A DNA stretch of 64,000 nucleotides from Arthrobacter sp. zg-Y919 (lineage in GTDB: Bacteria; Actinomycetota; Actinomycetes; Actinomycetales; Micrococcaceae): NCBI RefSeq assembly GCF_030142045.1, contig NZ_CP126242.1:2666001-2730000 (forward strand), written 5' to 3'. Positions 50,915 to 59,416 of the stretch are shown here, piece after piece. A model generated the notes under the pieces. The model made no database searches, had not been told where the DNA came from, and saw nothing but the letters and a program-made list of their open reading frames with translations. Made by a program: the position numbers and the translations under genes. Position 1 is the first letter of the stretch. Each line of letters starts with the position of its first letter.

Positions 50915-52168
50915 ATGAGCACCGTTTCGCCGGAGATCGAAGACCTGCGCCTGCGCACCCGTGAATTCATCCGCGGCACGGTGATCCCCGCCGAACCGCG
51001 GCCGGGCGCCGTCGTACCGGAGGCCCTGCTGGAGGAGCTGCGATCCGCCGCGAAGGCAGCCGGCGTCTTCGCCCCGCACGCACCGCGCGAATACGGCGGC
51101 CAGGGCGTGCCGCTGGAGCACTGGTCCCCCATCTTCCAGGAGGCCGGCTACTCGCTGATCGGCCCGTCGGCGTTGAACTGCATGGCCCCGGACGAGGGGA
51201 ACATGCACATGCTGCACCTGATCGGCAGCGAGGAGCAGAAGCAGCGTTACCTCGCTCCGCTGGTCTCCGGCGCGGCCCGCTCCTGCTTCGGTATGACCGA
51301 GCCGCACCCGGGCGCCGGTTCGGACCCGGCCGCCCTGCGCAGCACTGCCGCGAAGGTCGACGGCGGCTGGCTGATCACCGGGCACAAGCGCTTTACCAGC
51401 GGCGCCAACAACGCCACCTTCTGCATCGCCATGGTCCGCACCCCGGCGGTCGACGGCGCCCCCGCCGGAGCCACCATGCTCCTGGTGGACATGGACGCCC
51501 CCGGTGTGCGGATCGGCGAGCAGCTGCACACCATGGACCGGGCGATCGGCGGCGGGCATCCGCACGTGCACTTCGAGGACGTATTCGTGCCGGATACCGC
51601 CGTGCTCGGGGCACCGGGGGAAGGCTTCCGTTACGCGCAGGTCCGGCTTGGCCCGGCCCGACTGACCCACTGCATGCGCTGGCTCGGCCTGGCCCGGCGG
51701 TCCCTGGACATTGCGCTGGACCGGACCAACCGGCGCGAGATTTTCGGATCGGTGATGAATGAACTCGGCCTGGCCCAGGAAATGATCGCCCAGTCCGTGA
51801 TCGACATTGAAACCTCCGATGCCATCATCACCAAGACCGCGGCGCTGCTGGAGAGCGATGCCAGGGCCGGATCCGCCCTGTCCTCGGTGGCCAAGGCCCA
51901 CACCTCGGAGGCGGTGTACCGGGTGATCGACCGCAGCCTGCAGCTGTGCGGCGGCGACGGCGTCACCGACCGGCTGCCGCTGGCCTCGTACCTCAACGAG
52001 GTCCGCGCCTTCCGCATCTATGACGGTTCCAACGAGACGCATAAGTGGGCCATTGCCCGCCGCGCCTCCGCACACCGCCGCCGCGAGGTGGAGCACGGCG
52101 CCCCCGATCTTGCCGATGTGTCCCGTCCGGTGTCCGACGCCGAGTCCCCCGCCGAAGCGAAAGCCTGA
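50915..52168 (+). CDS. Acyl-CoA dehydrogenase, ACAD11/LvaC-like
   Basis: The 417-residue flavoenzyme has the ACAD10/11 subgroup features: TEPHPGAGSDP, GWLITGHKRFTSGANNA, GPARLTHCMRWLGLARRSLDIAL (the HCMR motif), CGGDGVTDRLPLASYLNEVRAFRIYDGSNETHKWAIARRAS. ACAD11 and bacterial LvaC act on phosphorylated 4-hydroxyacyl-CoA, eliminating phosphate to give an enoyl-CoA. A kinase gene follows 5 bases downstream, supporting this role. AAGGAC precedes the ATG. Confidence 0.88.
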   Translation: MSTVSPEIEDLRLRTREFIRGTVIPAEPRPGAVVPEALLEELRSAAKAAGVFAPHAPREYGGQGVPLEHWSPIFQEAGYSLIGPSALNCMAPDEGNMHMLHLIGSEEQKQRYLAPLVSGAARSCFGMTEPHPGAGSDPAALRSTAAKVDGGWLITGHKRFTSGANNATFCIAMVRTPAVDGAPAGATMLLVDMDAPGVRIGEQLHTMDRAIGGGHPHVHFEDVFVPDTAVLGAPGEGFRYAQVRLGPARLTHCMRWLGLARRSLDIALDRTNRREIFGSVMNELGLAQEMIAQSVIDIETSDAIITKTAALLESDARAGSALSSVAKAHTSEAVYRVIDRSLQLCGGDGVTDRLPLASYLNEVRAFRIYDGSNETHKWAIARRASAHRRREVEHGAPDLADVSRPVSDAESPAEAKA

Positions 52169-52173
52169 ACGCC

Positions 52174-53271
52174 ATGCACACCACTGCCGACGGCACCGAA
52201 GTTGTAGCCACCCGCGCCGACGCCGATGCGCTTGCCTCCCCTCCCCTGCTGATCCTGGACGAGGTCACCGCATTCTTCGACGCGCACGGTCTCGGGTCGG
52301 GACCACTGTCCTGGACGCAGATCGGCGACGGGCAGTCCAACATCACGTACCGGATCCGGCGCGGCAACGAGGACTTCGTGCTGCGCCGCGGGCCGCGCCC
52401 GCCGCTGCCCCGCTCCACGCATGACATGGTCCGCGAGGCGAGGATCCAGCAGCTGCTGCGCGTGCAGGGGGTGCCGGTTCCGGAAATCCTGGCCGTCTGC
52501 GAAGACGCGTCGGTGCTCGGGGTGCCGTTCTACGTGATGGCTTTCCTCGACGGCCTGGTCATCACCAACACCATCCCGCCGGCGCTGACGTCACCGGAGG
52601 ACCGCCGGGCCACCAGCGCCGCCGTCGTCGACGCCCTGGTCCGCATCCACTCGGTGGATGTGGACAGCGGGGACCTGGCGTCCTTCGGCAAACCGGAGGG
52701 GTACCTGCAGCGCCAGGTGACCCGGTTCTCCGGGCTGTGGGAGGTCAACACCCTGCGCAACCTGCCCGAGGTGGCCCGGATCGGCAGCTGGCTGGCGGAC
52801 AACGTGCCCGAAAGCCAGGCCGCATCGGTGCTGCACGGTGACTACCGGCCCGGAAACCTGATGTTCGCTCCGCAGTCCCCCGCACGGGTCATTGCGGTCC
52901 TGGACTGGGAGATGTCCGCCATCGGCGATCCGCTCGCGGACCTTGGCTACCTCACCGCCACGTACTCCGAACCCGGCAGCGCCGTCACGCCCCTCGAGCT
53001 GACCGGTGTGACCCGCAACCCCGGCTATTACACCCGGGAGGACGTCATTGCGGCCTACCGGGAGCGGATGGACCTGGATCTGGACGCGCTGCCCTGGTAC
53101 CAGGCCCTGGCACTGTGGAAGGCCTCGATTTTCTGTGAGGCCATCTACACCCGCTGGCTCAAGGGCGAACGCCCCAACGACCGGGTGTTTGCCCCGTCAT
53201 TGGAGACCGGGGTGCCGCAGCTGCTGCGCACCGCCGCAGGGTTCGCGGGGCTGGCACCGGCACCGCTGTAA
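52174..53271 (+). CDS. APH-like phosphotransferase (ACAD11 kinase/LvaA-like)
   Basis: The 365-residue kinase is of the aminoglycoside-phosphotransferase fold that in animals is fused to ACAD11 and in bacteria is encoded next to the dehydrogenase. Motifs are GDGQSNITYRI (glycine-rich loop), LHGDYRPGNLMF (catalytic HGDxxxxN) and AVLDWEMSAIGDPLADLGYL (metal-binding D). It would phosphorylate the 4-hydroxyl of an acyl-CoA. The ATG at 52174 is just behind the ACAD stop and was preferred over a long upstream frame that only reads as a shadow of the ACAD gene. Confidence 0.88.
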   Translation: MHTTADGTEVVATRADADALASPPLLILDEVTAFFDAHGLGSGPLSWTQIGDGQSNITYRIRRGNEDFVLRRGPRPPLPRSTHDMVREARIQQLLRVQGVPVPEILAVCEDASVLGVPFYVMAFLDGLVITNTIPPALTSPEDRRATSAAVVDALVRIHSVDVDSGDLASFGKPEGYLQRQVTRFSGLWEVNTLRNLPEVARIGSWLADNVPESQAASVLHGDYRPGNLMFAPQSPARVIAVLDWEMSAIGDPLADLGYLTATYSEPGSAVTPLELTGVTRNPGYYTREDVIAAYRERMDLDLDALPWYQALALWKASIFCEAIYTRWLKGERPNDRVFAPSLETGVPQLLRTAAGFAGLAPAPL

Positions 53272-53299
53272 CGTCCGGTGCCGGTTCCTCCGGACCGGG

Positions 53300-54337
53300 T
53301 CAGGGAACGACGACGGCGCGGCCCAGCAGCTGGTTGTTCTTCAGTTTCTCGTAGGCCGCCGGGGCGTCGTCCAGGCTGAAGACCTCAGTGTGCACGTTGA
53401 GTCCGCCGCCCCGGGCCAGGTCCAGCACCTCGAAAAGTTCCGGCCGGGAGCCCCAGTACGGGGCCCGGATAGAGGTTTCCCAAGCCGCGGTGGCACCCAG
53501 GCCCACCGGCAGGGTTCCGGCGCCCACACCCACCAGGACCTGGTCGCCCTGTGATCCCACCATTGCCTGGCCCATGTCCAGCGTGGCTTGGATGGTCACG
53601 AAGTCGAAGACCGCGTCCACGCCCCGTCCGCCGGTCAGGTCCCGGACCAGGTCCACCGCACCGGGCTCGGACGGGAAGGTGTAGTGCGCGCCGACGTCGG
53701 TGGCCAGGTTCAGCTTCGCCTCGTCGATATCCAGTGCCACCACGGTGGCCGCGGTCATGGCCCGCAGGATCTGCACGGCCACGTGCCCCAGCCCACCCAC
53801 ACCGATAACGACGGCGGTGGCGCCGGAGGGCAGTTTCTCCAGCGAACCCTTGATGGCGTGGTATGGGGTGAGTCCGGCGTCGGTCAGGGACACGTTCTGC
53901 ACGGGATCCAGCTCCCCCAGTGGCAGCAGGTGCCGGGGACTATCCACAATCAGGTATTCCGCCATGGCCCCGGGGGCACCGAGCCCGGGCGGCGCAATTC
54001 CGAATTTCCCGGCGTTGCGGCAGTAGTTTTCCCGGCCGCTGGAACATTCGTAGCAAAGTCCGCAGCCCCACGGCCCGTAGACGGCCATGGAGGTGCCCTC
54101 CTCGATGTACTGGACGCCTTCGCCCACCCGGTCCACCACTCCGGCGCCTTCGTGCCCCAATGTCAGGGGCAGTCCGTAGATGTATTCGTTCTCCGGCAGG
54201 CTCATGATGAATTCGTCGGAGTGGCACACACCCGAGGCCGTGACCTTCAGGCGCACCTGCCCCGGGCCGGGTTCCGGAGTGTCAATCTCCACCACTTCGG
54301 GCGGCTGGCCGATGGTGCGGTACTGAAGGGCTCTCAT
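53300..54337 (-). CDS. Zinc-dependent MDR alcohol dehydrogenase
   Basis: The 345-residue medium-chain dehydrogenase has the catalytic zinc ligands GVCHSDEF (Cys) and GHEGAGVV (His-Glu). The structural zinc loop is CGLCYECSSGRENYC. The cofactor loop is IGVGGLGHVAVQIL. It is of the AdhT/propanol-preferring type. ATG at 54337 follows AGGAG and was preferred to an in-frame codon at 54490. It is convergent with the kinase gene and divergent from the membrane protein at 54463. Confidence 0.9.
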   Translation of the reverse strand: MRALQYRTIGQPPEVVEIDTPEPGPGQVRLKVTASGVCHSDEFIMSLPENEYIYGLPLTLGHEGAGVVDRVGEGVQYIEEGTSMAVYGPWGCGLCYECSSGRENYCRNAGKFGIAPPGLGAPGAMAEYLIVDSPRHLLPLGELDPVQNVSLTDAGLTPYHAIKGSLEKLPSGATAVVIGVGGLGHVAVQILRAMTAATVVALDIDEAKLNLATDVGAHYTFPSEPGAVDLVRDLTGGRGVDAVFDFVTIQATLDMGQAMVGSQGDQVLVGVGAGTLPVGLGATAAWETSIRAPYWGSRPELFEVLDLARGGGLNVHTEVFSLDDAPAAYEKLKNNQLLGRAVVVP

Positions 54338-54462
54338 GGCATGCTCCTGCTCTCCGCGGCGGCGGAGGATCCGCCGGGGCGCGGTGGATGGAATGTGCCC
54401 TTTAAGCGTTGCACCCGCGTCGCCGGTTCCGTAGCCCTCGAGCCGCAGGTAGCGTGTGGGCC

Positions 54463-55020
54463 ATGAAGAATCTTCCGCTGTCGCTCGCACTCGCCGCCTC
54501 CTCCGGCATATTCACCCTGCAGAGGCCGGCCGACTGGTCTCCGCGGATGCGCCGCACCTACGTTGTTGCTCCCGGTGTTGCCCTCGGCGCCATCGGTGTC
54601 CTGGCTGTCCGGAAGGGCGCCCAAAAGGGAAGGGAACTGGCCGCTGCCGGGACCGTTGACCTCGTCACCCCCTTCACGGCTGGGGCTGGGACTGGGACTG
54701 GGACTGACGGCGGCGGCGAAGGCACCGATTCCACCACTGCGCCTTCCTACGTTGCCGGGAACGCGTCCGGACACCGGACCCGGGTGCCGGCAATTGCGCT
54801 GGCGGTTCTGGCGGCAACGGTGGGTACAACCGTGAGCGGGCTCCTGGCACTGGGCCTGGTGCTGGACGAGCGTATGGAAACGTGGCTGGTCCGGCGCGGG
54901 GTGGCGCAGCCCCGGCGGGTGATGGCGGTTGCTGCCGCCGCGGGTTCCCTGATCCTGGACCAGGCGATGGATTCGAGGGACTCGTCCAGGGGCTCCGGGG
55001 AGCCAGGCGCCCATCGGTAG
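54463..55020 (+). CDS. Small hypothetical membrane protein
   Basis: The 185-residue protein has three to four helices (about 5-18, 36-51, 95-120, 148-165) and the pattern RRTYVVAPGVALGAIGVLAVRKGA, seen in short actinobacterial membrane proteins. I know no function for it. A GGGACT hexamer repeat near 54680-54705 encodes a Gly-Thr run. No Shine-Dalgarno sequence is present; TAGCGT lies 7 bases before the ATG. An intrinsic hairpin follows. Confidence 0.65.
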   Translation: MKNLPLSLALAASSGIFTLQRPADWSPRMRRTYVVAPGVALGAIGVLAVRKGAQKGRELAAAGTVDLVTPFTAGAGTGTGTDGGGEGTDSTTAPSYVAGNASGHRTRVPAIALAVLAATVGTTVSGLLALGLVLDERMETWLVRRGVAQPRRVMAVAAAAGSLILDQAMDSRDSSRGSGEPGAHR

Positions 55021-55064
55021 AGCCGGCGTACTGCCTCCTGCTGCGGCAGGAAGGTTAAAGACTG

Positions 55065-55105
55065 CGGGCCGGCAGCGGGTGTTTTCCACACCCGCTGCCG
55101 GCCCG
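55065..55105 (+). terminator. Intrinsic hairpin terminator
   Basis: A perfect 18-bp stem (arms 55065-55082 and 55088-55105, loop TTTCC) lies 45 bases beyond the membrane-protein stop. Confidence 0.85.
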
Positions 55106-55112
55106 TTGTATT

Positions 55113-55143
55113 CCGTTCGGCTAAACAGCGTTTAGCCGAACGG
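55113..55143 (-). terminator. Hairpin ending the OFA transporter operon
   Basis: CCGTTCGGCTAAAC pairs perfectly with GTTTAGCCGAACGG across a 3-base loop. It lies 23 bases beyond the small-subunit stop on the minus strand. Confidence 0.75.
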
Positions 55144-55165
55144 TGTTGTCTAACTGATTGGTGCT

Positions 55166-55267
55166 TTAGCCGAAGAGCGCCGAAGCCTTGGTCAGGGTCT
55201 GAAAGATCCCGTAGGCCAGCGGAGCTCCCACCAGCACCCAGCTCACTGTCAGCTTTGCCTTAGTCAT
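55166..55267 (-). CDS. MFS transporter small subunit (33 residues)
   Basis: The frame starts with ATG at 55267, sharing a base with the transporter's TAA (TAATG). It encodes 33 residues: MTKAKLTVSWVLVGAPLAYG, then IFQTLTKASALFG. It is one membrane helix with a short basic N-terminus. Very small single-helix proteins with this pattern (KLxxSWxxVGxPLxYGxxxTLxKAxxLF) are encoded directly after OFA-family MFS transporters in other bacteria, so a small subunit or partner role is likely. Too short for standard ORF calling. Confidence 0.82.
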   Translation of the reverse strand: MTKAKLTVSWVLVGAPLAYGIFQTLTKASALFG

Positions 55268-56670
55268 TAGCGTTCTCCGTTTACGGTAGCGGTCTGTTCC
55301 GGAGCCACGGGTGAAGACTTCGGCTCGTGGTAGCGGGATGCCACCGGTGTCACCAGCAGGTTGGCGATGAAGCCTACCACCAGCAGGCCCACCATGGTCA
55401 GGAGCGCGGGCTGGTAAGCCGCGGCCGTGAGTTCACCGGGGGTGCCCTGGGAATCCAGGAACGAGTTGACGATCAGCGGACCGGCAATGCCCGCGGCAGA
55501 CCATGCAGTGAGCAACCGGCCGTGGATAGCACCGACCTGGTAGGTGCCAAAGAGATCCCGCAGGTAGGCCGGTACCGTAGCGAATCCGCCTCCGTAGAAG
55601 GAGATGATGATGAACGCCAAAGCCACGTACAGGAAGGTGGAACCGCCGCCGAACAGGGACAGCAGGATGTACAGGGCGCCACCGAGGCCGAGGTAGACCA
55701 TGTAGATGCGCTTGCGGCCCACCAGGTCCGACGTGGCGGACCAGACAAAACGACCGCCCATGTTTCCAATGGAAAGCAGGCCCACAAATCCACCGGCAAC
55801 GGCAGCGGAGACCAGGGAAACGCCGTCGGGCTGGCGGAAGAAGTCCTGGATCATCGGGGCAGCCTGCTCCAGGATGCCGATGCCGGCAGTGACATTGCAG
55901 AAGAGCACAACCCAGACCAGCCAGAACTGCTTTGTCTTGATGGCGTTGGCCGCGGACACGTGGTTGGTGGTGACCATGGCCTTGGCCTTGACCTTGGAGG
56001 GGTCGAAGCCTGCGGGCTTCCAGTCTGCCGCCGGCACGCGGATGCTCCACGCTCCGTAAAGCATGTAGACGAGGTACACCAGTCCCAGGGTGAGGAACAG
56101 TTTGCCTACGGCGTCGCCGCTGGCCACCCATCCTTCGGTTCCGGACTCCGGATCAAAGAAGCCCAGGAGTGCCGAGGACAACGGGCTGGCGACCAGCGCG
56201 CCGCCGCCGAAGCCCATGATGGCCATGCCCGTGGCGAGTCCCGGACGGTCCGGGAACCACTTCATCAGGGTGGAGACCGGGGAAATGTAACCGATGCCCA
56301 GGCCGATGCCGCCGATGAAGCCGTAGCCCAGGTAAAGCAGCCAAAGCTGGCCGGTAAAGATGCCCACGGAACCGACGAAGAAACCGCCCGCCCAGAACAC
56401 GGCGGCGACAAACATGGCCTTGCGGGGTCCGTTGCGGTCCACCCAGGTGCCCAAGACGGCAGCGGAGAGGCCGAGCATCACGATGGCAATGGAGAAAATG
56501 ACGCCGATCTGCGTCAGGCTGGCGTCGAAGTACTCCACCAATGCCGTCTTGTAAACGCTCGTGGCATACACCTGGCCGATGCATAGATGCACCGCCAGCG
56601 CTGCCGGTGGAATCAGCCACCGGTTAAATCCGGGCGGTGCGATCGTTCGGTCGCGGTCCAGCCAACTCAT
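55267..56670 (-). CDS. OFA family MFS transporter (oxalate/formate antiporter-like)
   Basis: The 467-residue transporter has twelve helices. Family blocks are IPPAALAVHLCIGQVYATSVYK, GIGLGIGYISPVSTLMKWFPDRPGLATGMAIMGFGGGALVASPL and FNVTAGIGILEQAAPMIQDFF-type segments in the middle. OFA members exchange or take up monocarboxylates such as oxalate, formate or lactate. ATG at 56670 follows GGGAG; a TTG three bases upstream is less likely. It is translationally coupled to the 33-residue protein. Confidence 0.9.
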   Translation of the reverse strand: MSWLDRDRTIAPPGFNRWLIPPAALAVHLCIGQVYATSVYKTALVEYFDASLTQIGVIFSIAIVMLGLSAAVLGTWVDRNGPRKAMFVAAVFWAGGFFVGSVGIFTGQLWLLYLGYGFIGGIGLGIGYISPVSTLMKWFPDRPGLATGMAIMGFGGGALVASPLSSALLGFFDPESGTEGWVASGDAVGKLFLTLGLVYLVYMLYGAWSIRVPAADWKPAGFDPSKVKAKAMVTTNHVSAANAIKTKQFWLVWVVLFCNVTAGIGILEQAAPMIQDFFRQPDGVSLVSAAVAGGFVGLLSIGNMGGRFVWSATSDLVGRKRIYMVYLGLGGALYILLSLFGGGSTFLYVALAFIIISFYGGGFATVPAYLRDLFGTYQVGAIHGRLLTAWSAAGIAGPLIVNSFLDSQGTPGELTAAAYQPALLTMVGLLVVGFIANLLVTPVASRYHEPKSSPVAPEQTATVNGER

Positions 56671-56831
56671 CAAAAAACTCCCTTTATCTCACGCTAAATC
56701 TTGTCTCTCAACAACGATGCCTCGTGCGGCATGTCTTGCCCCGGTCCGACACGCAGTTTTCACCGGCTGGACCAAACAGCGGGCCGACATACCGCGCAAC
56801 CTACTCGCCGGTAACTAATTTTGAAAAAGGC

Positions 56832-56860
56832 TTGCTTTGTTACCGATGGGTAGCTTAGAT
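56832..56860 (+). promoter_or_regulatory. Promoter of the heptad-repeat gene
   Basis: TTGCTT (56832-56837), a 17-base spacer and TTAGAT (56855-56860) make a plausible promoter, with a transcript leader of about 130 bases before the gene at 56999. TGTTAC and GTAACA flank the spacer/-10 region as a widely spaced inverted pair. The rest of 56671-56998 shows no gene and holds the divergent OFA promoter. Confidence 0.5.
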
Positions 56861-56998
56861 GTAACAGACATCACACTGAGTTCGGCCGGATATGTCTCAC
56901 CGTTGCGACTGCCCCGGCCTTTTGCATCCGCGAAGGCTGCGCCTACCCGCGCAGCGCAGTCAGTCTCGAACCCGTAAGAAGCAGAAAAAGGACATTCA

Positions 56999-58606
56999 AT
57001 GACGAGTTCTCCGTCCGGACGCGCCGCTAGCCGCCCGCACACACTTTTAACCATTCTTTTGGCGTTGTTCCTGGTTCTCCTGCTGGCCTTCTTCGTCCTC
57101 TTTACGGGCAAGGTAGCCAGCGGAGCATCAGAGCTCAGCGACGGTGCGGAGCGTGCCTCCACCGGCGCGGGCGACCTGCAGGAGGGCGCGGATAAGGCCA
57201 AGGCCGGCGCGGACAAGGTTGCCGCCGGCTCGGAAAAGGTCGATACCGGTGCGAACACCCTGGCCGCGGGTATCTCCTCCGCCAAGACGGGTGTCACCAC
57301 CCTGAAGGAAGGCGCCACCACGCTGGATGAGGGTGCACTCAAGCTCCTCACCGGCGCAGAAGCCGCCAACACCGGTGCCAACACGCTGGCCGCCGGTGCC
57401 ACCAACGCCCGGACCGGTGCAGGCACCCTGGCTGCCGGAGCCAACAGTGCTGCTGCTGGCGCTAACACCCTGGCTGCCGGTGCGACGACGGCGCGGGCCG
57501 GCTCGGACGAGCTGGCCGCGGGTGCCAATCAGCTTTACACGAAGATGAAGCCACTGGCTGATGGTGCACCTGCTCTGGCCACGGGTGCAGCGACTGTCGC
57601 TGGTGGTATCGGTCAGCTTGCTCCCGGTTCAGTAAAGGTGAGCGGGGGCGCCCTAGAGATGTGGAAGGGCATTCATGCCCAAACAGGCAAGGACGGGAAA
57701 ACCGCCTACGAAAACATAAGCACCGATTTGTTCCCGTATGGCAAGGAAGGCAATTCCGCTGGCGCGGCCACACTCCGTGGGGCGGGCTTGGTCGACGTTG
57801 CAAATAAGCTTGAGGGCCTTGAACGGATTGTCGCAGAGTTTGACAAAGCTCTTACGGGTTACAACCCCGAAGTGGATGGCGCCGTCCCTTATCACCTGGA
57901 CGGCAACGGAGCGCCGAAGTACGACACAGATGGTCTCTTGTATGGCACCGGTGCGATCGCGCAGGGCCTCACCGACCTCAATGACCCCGCAGCCGCACCG
58001 AACTTGGCTGCCAAGGCAGGCGAGGCCGCTGCCGGCATCGCAGAGCTCTACGCAGGTGCCGGCAACCTTTCCAAGGGCGCCACCAACCTGAACACCGGCC
58101 TGAAGACCCTTGAGGCCGGCGCAGGGACCCTCGCCCAGGGCAACGGCCAGCTGGCCACCGGTGCAGGTTCGCTCTACACCGGCCTGGATACGCTCGAGAC
58201 CGGCGCGTACACGCTGGCCGACGGCAACTACAAGATCTACGACGGCACCATCACCCTCGCCGACGGCACCAGCCGCCTGGCCACGGGCACCGAGTCCCTG
58301 GACGAGGGCGTGGTGAAGCTCGACGACGGCGGCAAGACGCTGACCGCCGGCACCAAGGAGCTGAAGACCGGCGCCTCGGACCTGGCTGACGGCAACGGCG
58401 AGCTGGCCGAAGGCAGCAAGACCCTGGCCGACGGCAACAGCAAGATCTCCGAAGGTGCGGACACCATGCGGGCCAGCACCACGGCGCTGACTCCGGGTGA
58501 AATCCTCACCTCCCCGAAGATCCTGGCCGTGCTCATCCCGCTGCTCCTGCTGCTGATCCCGATCGGCATGCTGATCGCCAGCACACGCCGCGGCGCCCAC
58601 GGCTAG
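56999..58606 (+). CDS. Leu-x-x-Gly heptad-repeat membrane protein
   Basis: The 535-residue protein has one helix near each end (about 15-35 and 508-528). Between them are two long blocks of seven-residue repeats with Gly at every seventh position and frequent Leu three before it: about residues 38-215 (for example GANTLAAGATNARTGAGTLA) and about 350-495 (GAGTLAQGNGQLATGAGSLY). A non-repeat insert of about 130 residues (about 215-345) separates them. This resembles the repeat region of YhgE/Pip-family proteins (TIGR03057 heptads), but the ABC2-type membrane domain is missing. It probably forms a long extracellular coiled rod. AAGGAC precedes the ATG. Confidence 0.85.
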   Translation: MTSSPSGRAASRPHTLLTILLALFLVLLLAFFVLFTGKVASGASELSDGAERASTGAGDLQEGADKAKAGADKVAAGSEKVDTGANTLAAGISSAKTGVTTLKEGATTLDEGALKLLTGAEAANTGANTLAAGATNARTGAGTLAAGANSAAAGANTLAAGATTARAGSDELAAGANQLYTKMKPLADGAPALATGAATVAGGIGQLAPGSVKVSGGALEMWKGIHAQTGKDGKTAYENISTDLFPYGKEGNSAGAATLRGAGLVDVANKLEGLERIVAEFDKALTGYNPEVDGAVPYHLDGNGAPKYDTDGLLYGTGAIAQGLTDLNDPAAAPNLAAKAGEAAAGIAELYAGAGNLSKGATNLNTGLKTLEAGAGTLAQGNGQLATGAGSLYTGLDTLETGAYTLADGNYKIYDGTITLADGTSRLATGTESLDEGVVKLDDGGKTLTAGTKELKTGASDLADGNGELAEGSKTLADGNSKISEGADTMRASTTALTPGEILTSPKILAVLIPLLLLLIPIGMLIASTRRGAHG

Positions 58607-58657
58607 ACAGCACCACCGTTGTACCGCTAGACCGCACCACCACTCGCATCACTGCAG

Positions 58658-58694
58658 AAAAGGGCAGGTACCGCACCGCGGTACCTGCCCTTTT
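58658..58694. terminator. Bidirectional intrinsic terminator
   Basis: A 17-bp stem (AAAAGGGCAGGTACCGC and complement, 3-base loop) is flanked by A and T runs on the two sides. It lies between the heptad-repeat gene and the convergent RibD/DHFR-like gene. Confidence 0.92.
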
Positions 58695-58709
58695 CCGTGT
58701 CCGGCATGG

Positions 58710-59321
58710 TCAGGGGGCGGACCCGGAACCGGTCGGCAGTGCCGCAGGGTGCAGCGTCACCGAGATGGCTCCGGACCGGGTGGTCTGGGGCTCGGAGACG
58801 CTGTAGGAGGCGGCCTCCCGGATGTCTTCGAAGAGCCGCTTGCCCTGGCCCACAACCACCGGGAAAATCAGCAGCCGGTACGCGTCCACCAGCCCGGCCG
58901 CAGCCAGTGCCTGCACCAGCTGGTAGCTGCCGTGCACCTGGAGTTCGCCGCTGCGCCGGGACTTCAGCCGTTCCACGCTGGGCATCAGCTCCCCTTCGAG
59001 CAGAAGGGTGTTGTGCCAGGGCACACGCGGCATGGTGGCGGAGACCAGATACTTCGGCAGGCTGTTCAAAGCTGTGGCAATGAGGTCCCCGGGCTGGTTC
59101 GCGGCCTCCCAATAGGGCTGCATCATGTCGTACGTGTTGCGCCCCAGGAGAAGTGCATCGGCCATCGCGTACCACTCGGAGACAATCTGCTCCAGGTCGG
59201 GATCAGCATGCGGAATCAGCCACCCGCCGCCGGTGAAACCACCGGACGGGTCTTCCTCCCTGCTGCCCGGAGCCTGCATCACGCCGTTCAACGTCAGGAA
59301 AGTGTTGACCGTCAGCTTCAC
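58710..59321 (-). CDS. Dihydrofolate reductase / RibD C-terminal family protein
   Basis: The 203-residue enzyme is of the DHFR-like RibD_C family. Family parts are MKLTVNTFLTLNGVMQAPG, ADALLLGRNTYDMMQPYW and VHGSYQLVQALAAAGLVDAYRLLIFPVVVGQGKRLFED. These NADPH-dependent reductases act on varied substrates and are not true dihydrofolate reductases. GTG start. It is convergent with the heptad-repeat gene. Confidence 0.88.
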   Translation of the reverse strand: MKLTVNTFLTLNGVMQAPGSREEDPSGGFTGGGWLIPHADPDLEQIVSEWYAMADALLLGRNTYDMMQPYWEAANQPGDLIATALNSLPKYLVSATMPRVPWHNTLLLEGELMPSVERLKSRRSGELQVHGSYQLVQALAAAGLVDAYRLLIFPVVVGQGKRLFEDIREAASYSVSEPQTTRSGAISVTLHPAALPTGSGSAP

Positions 59322-59416
59322 CGAGCACCCCGTTCCTAGGTCCCCCTGTTTCTAGGGTCGGCCCGGCATCCGGGGGTGTCAACGGTCCCGGACAACCCCC
59401 GGGGCGGCAGTTCCGG

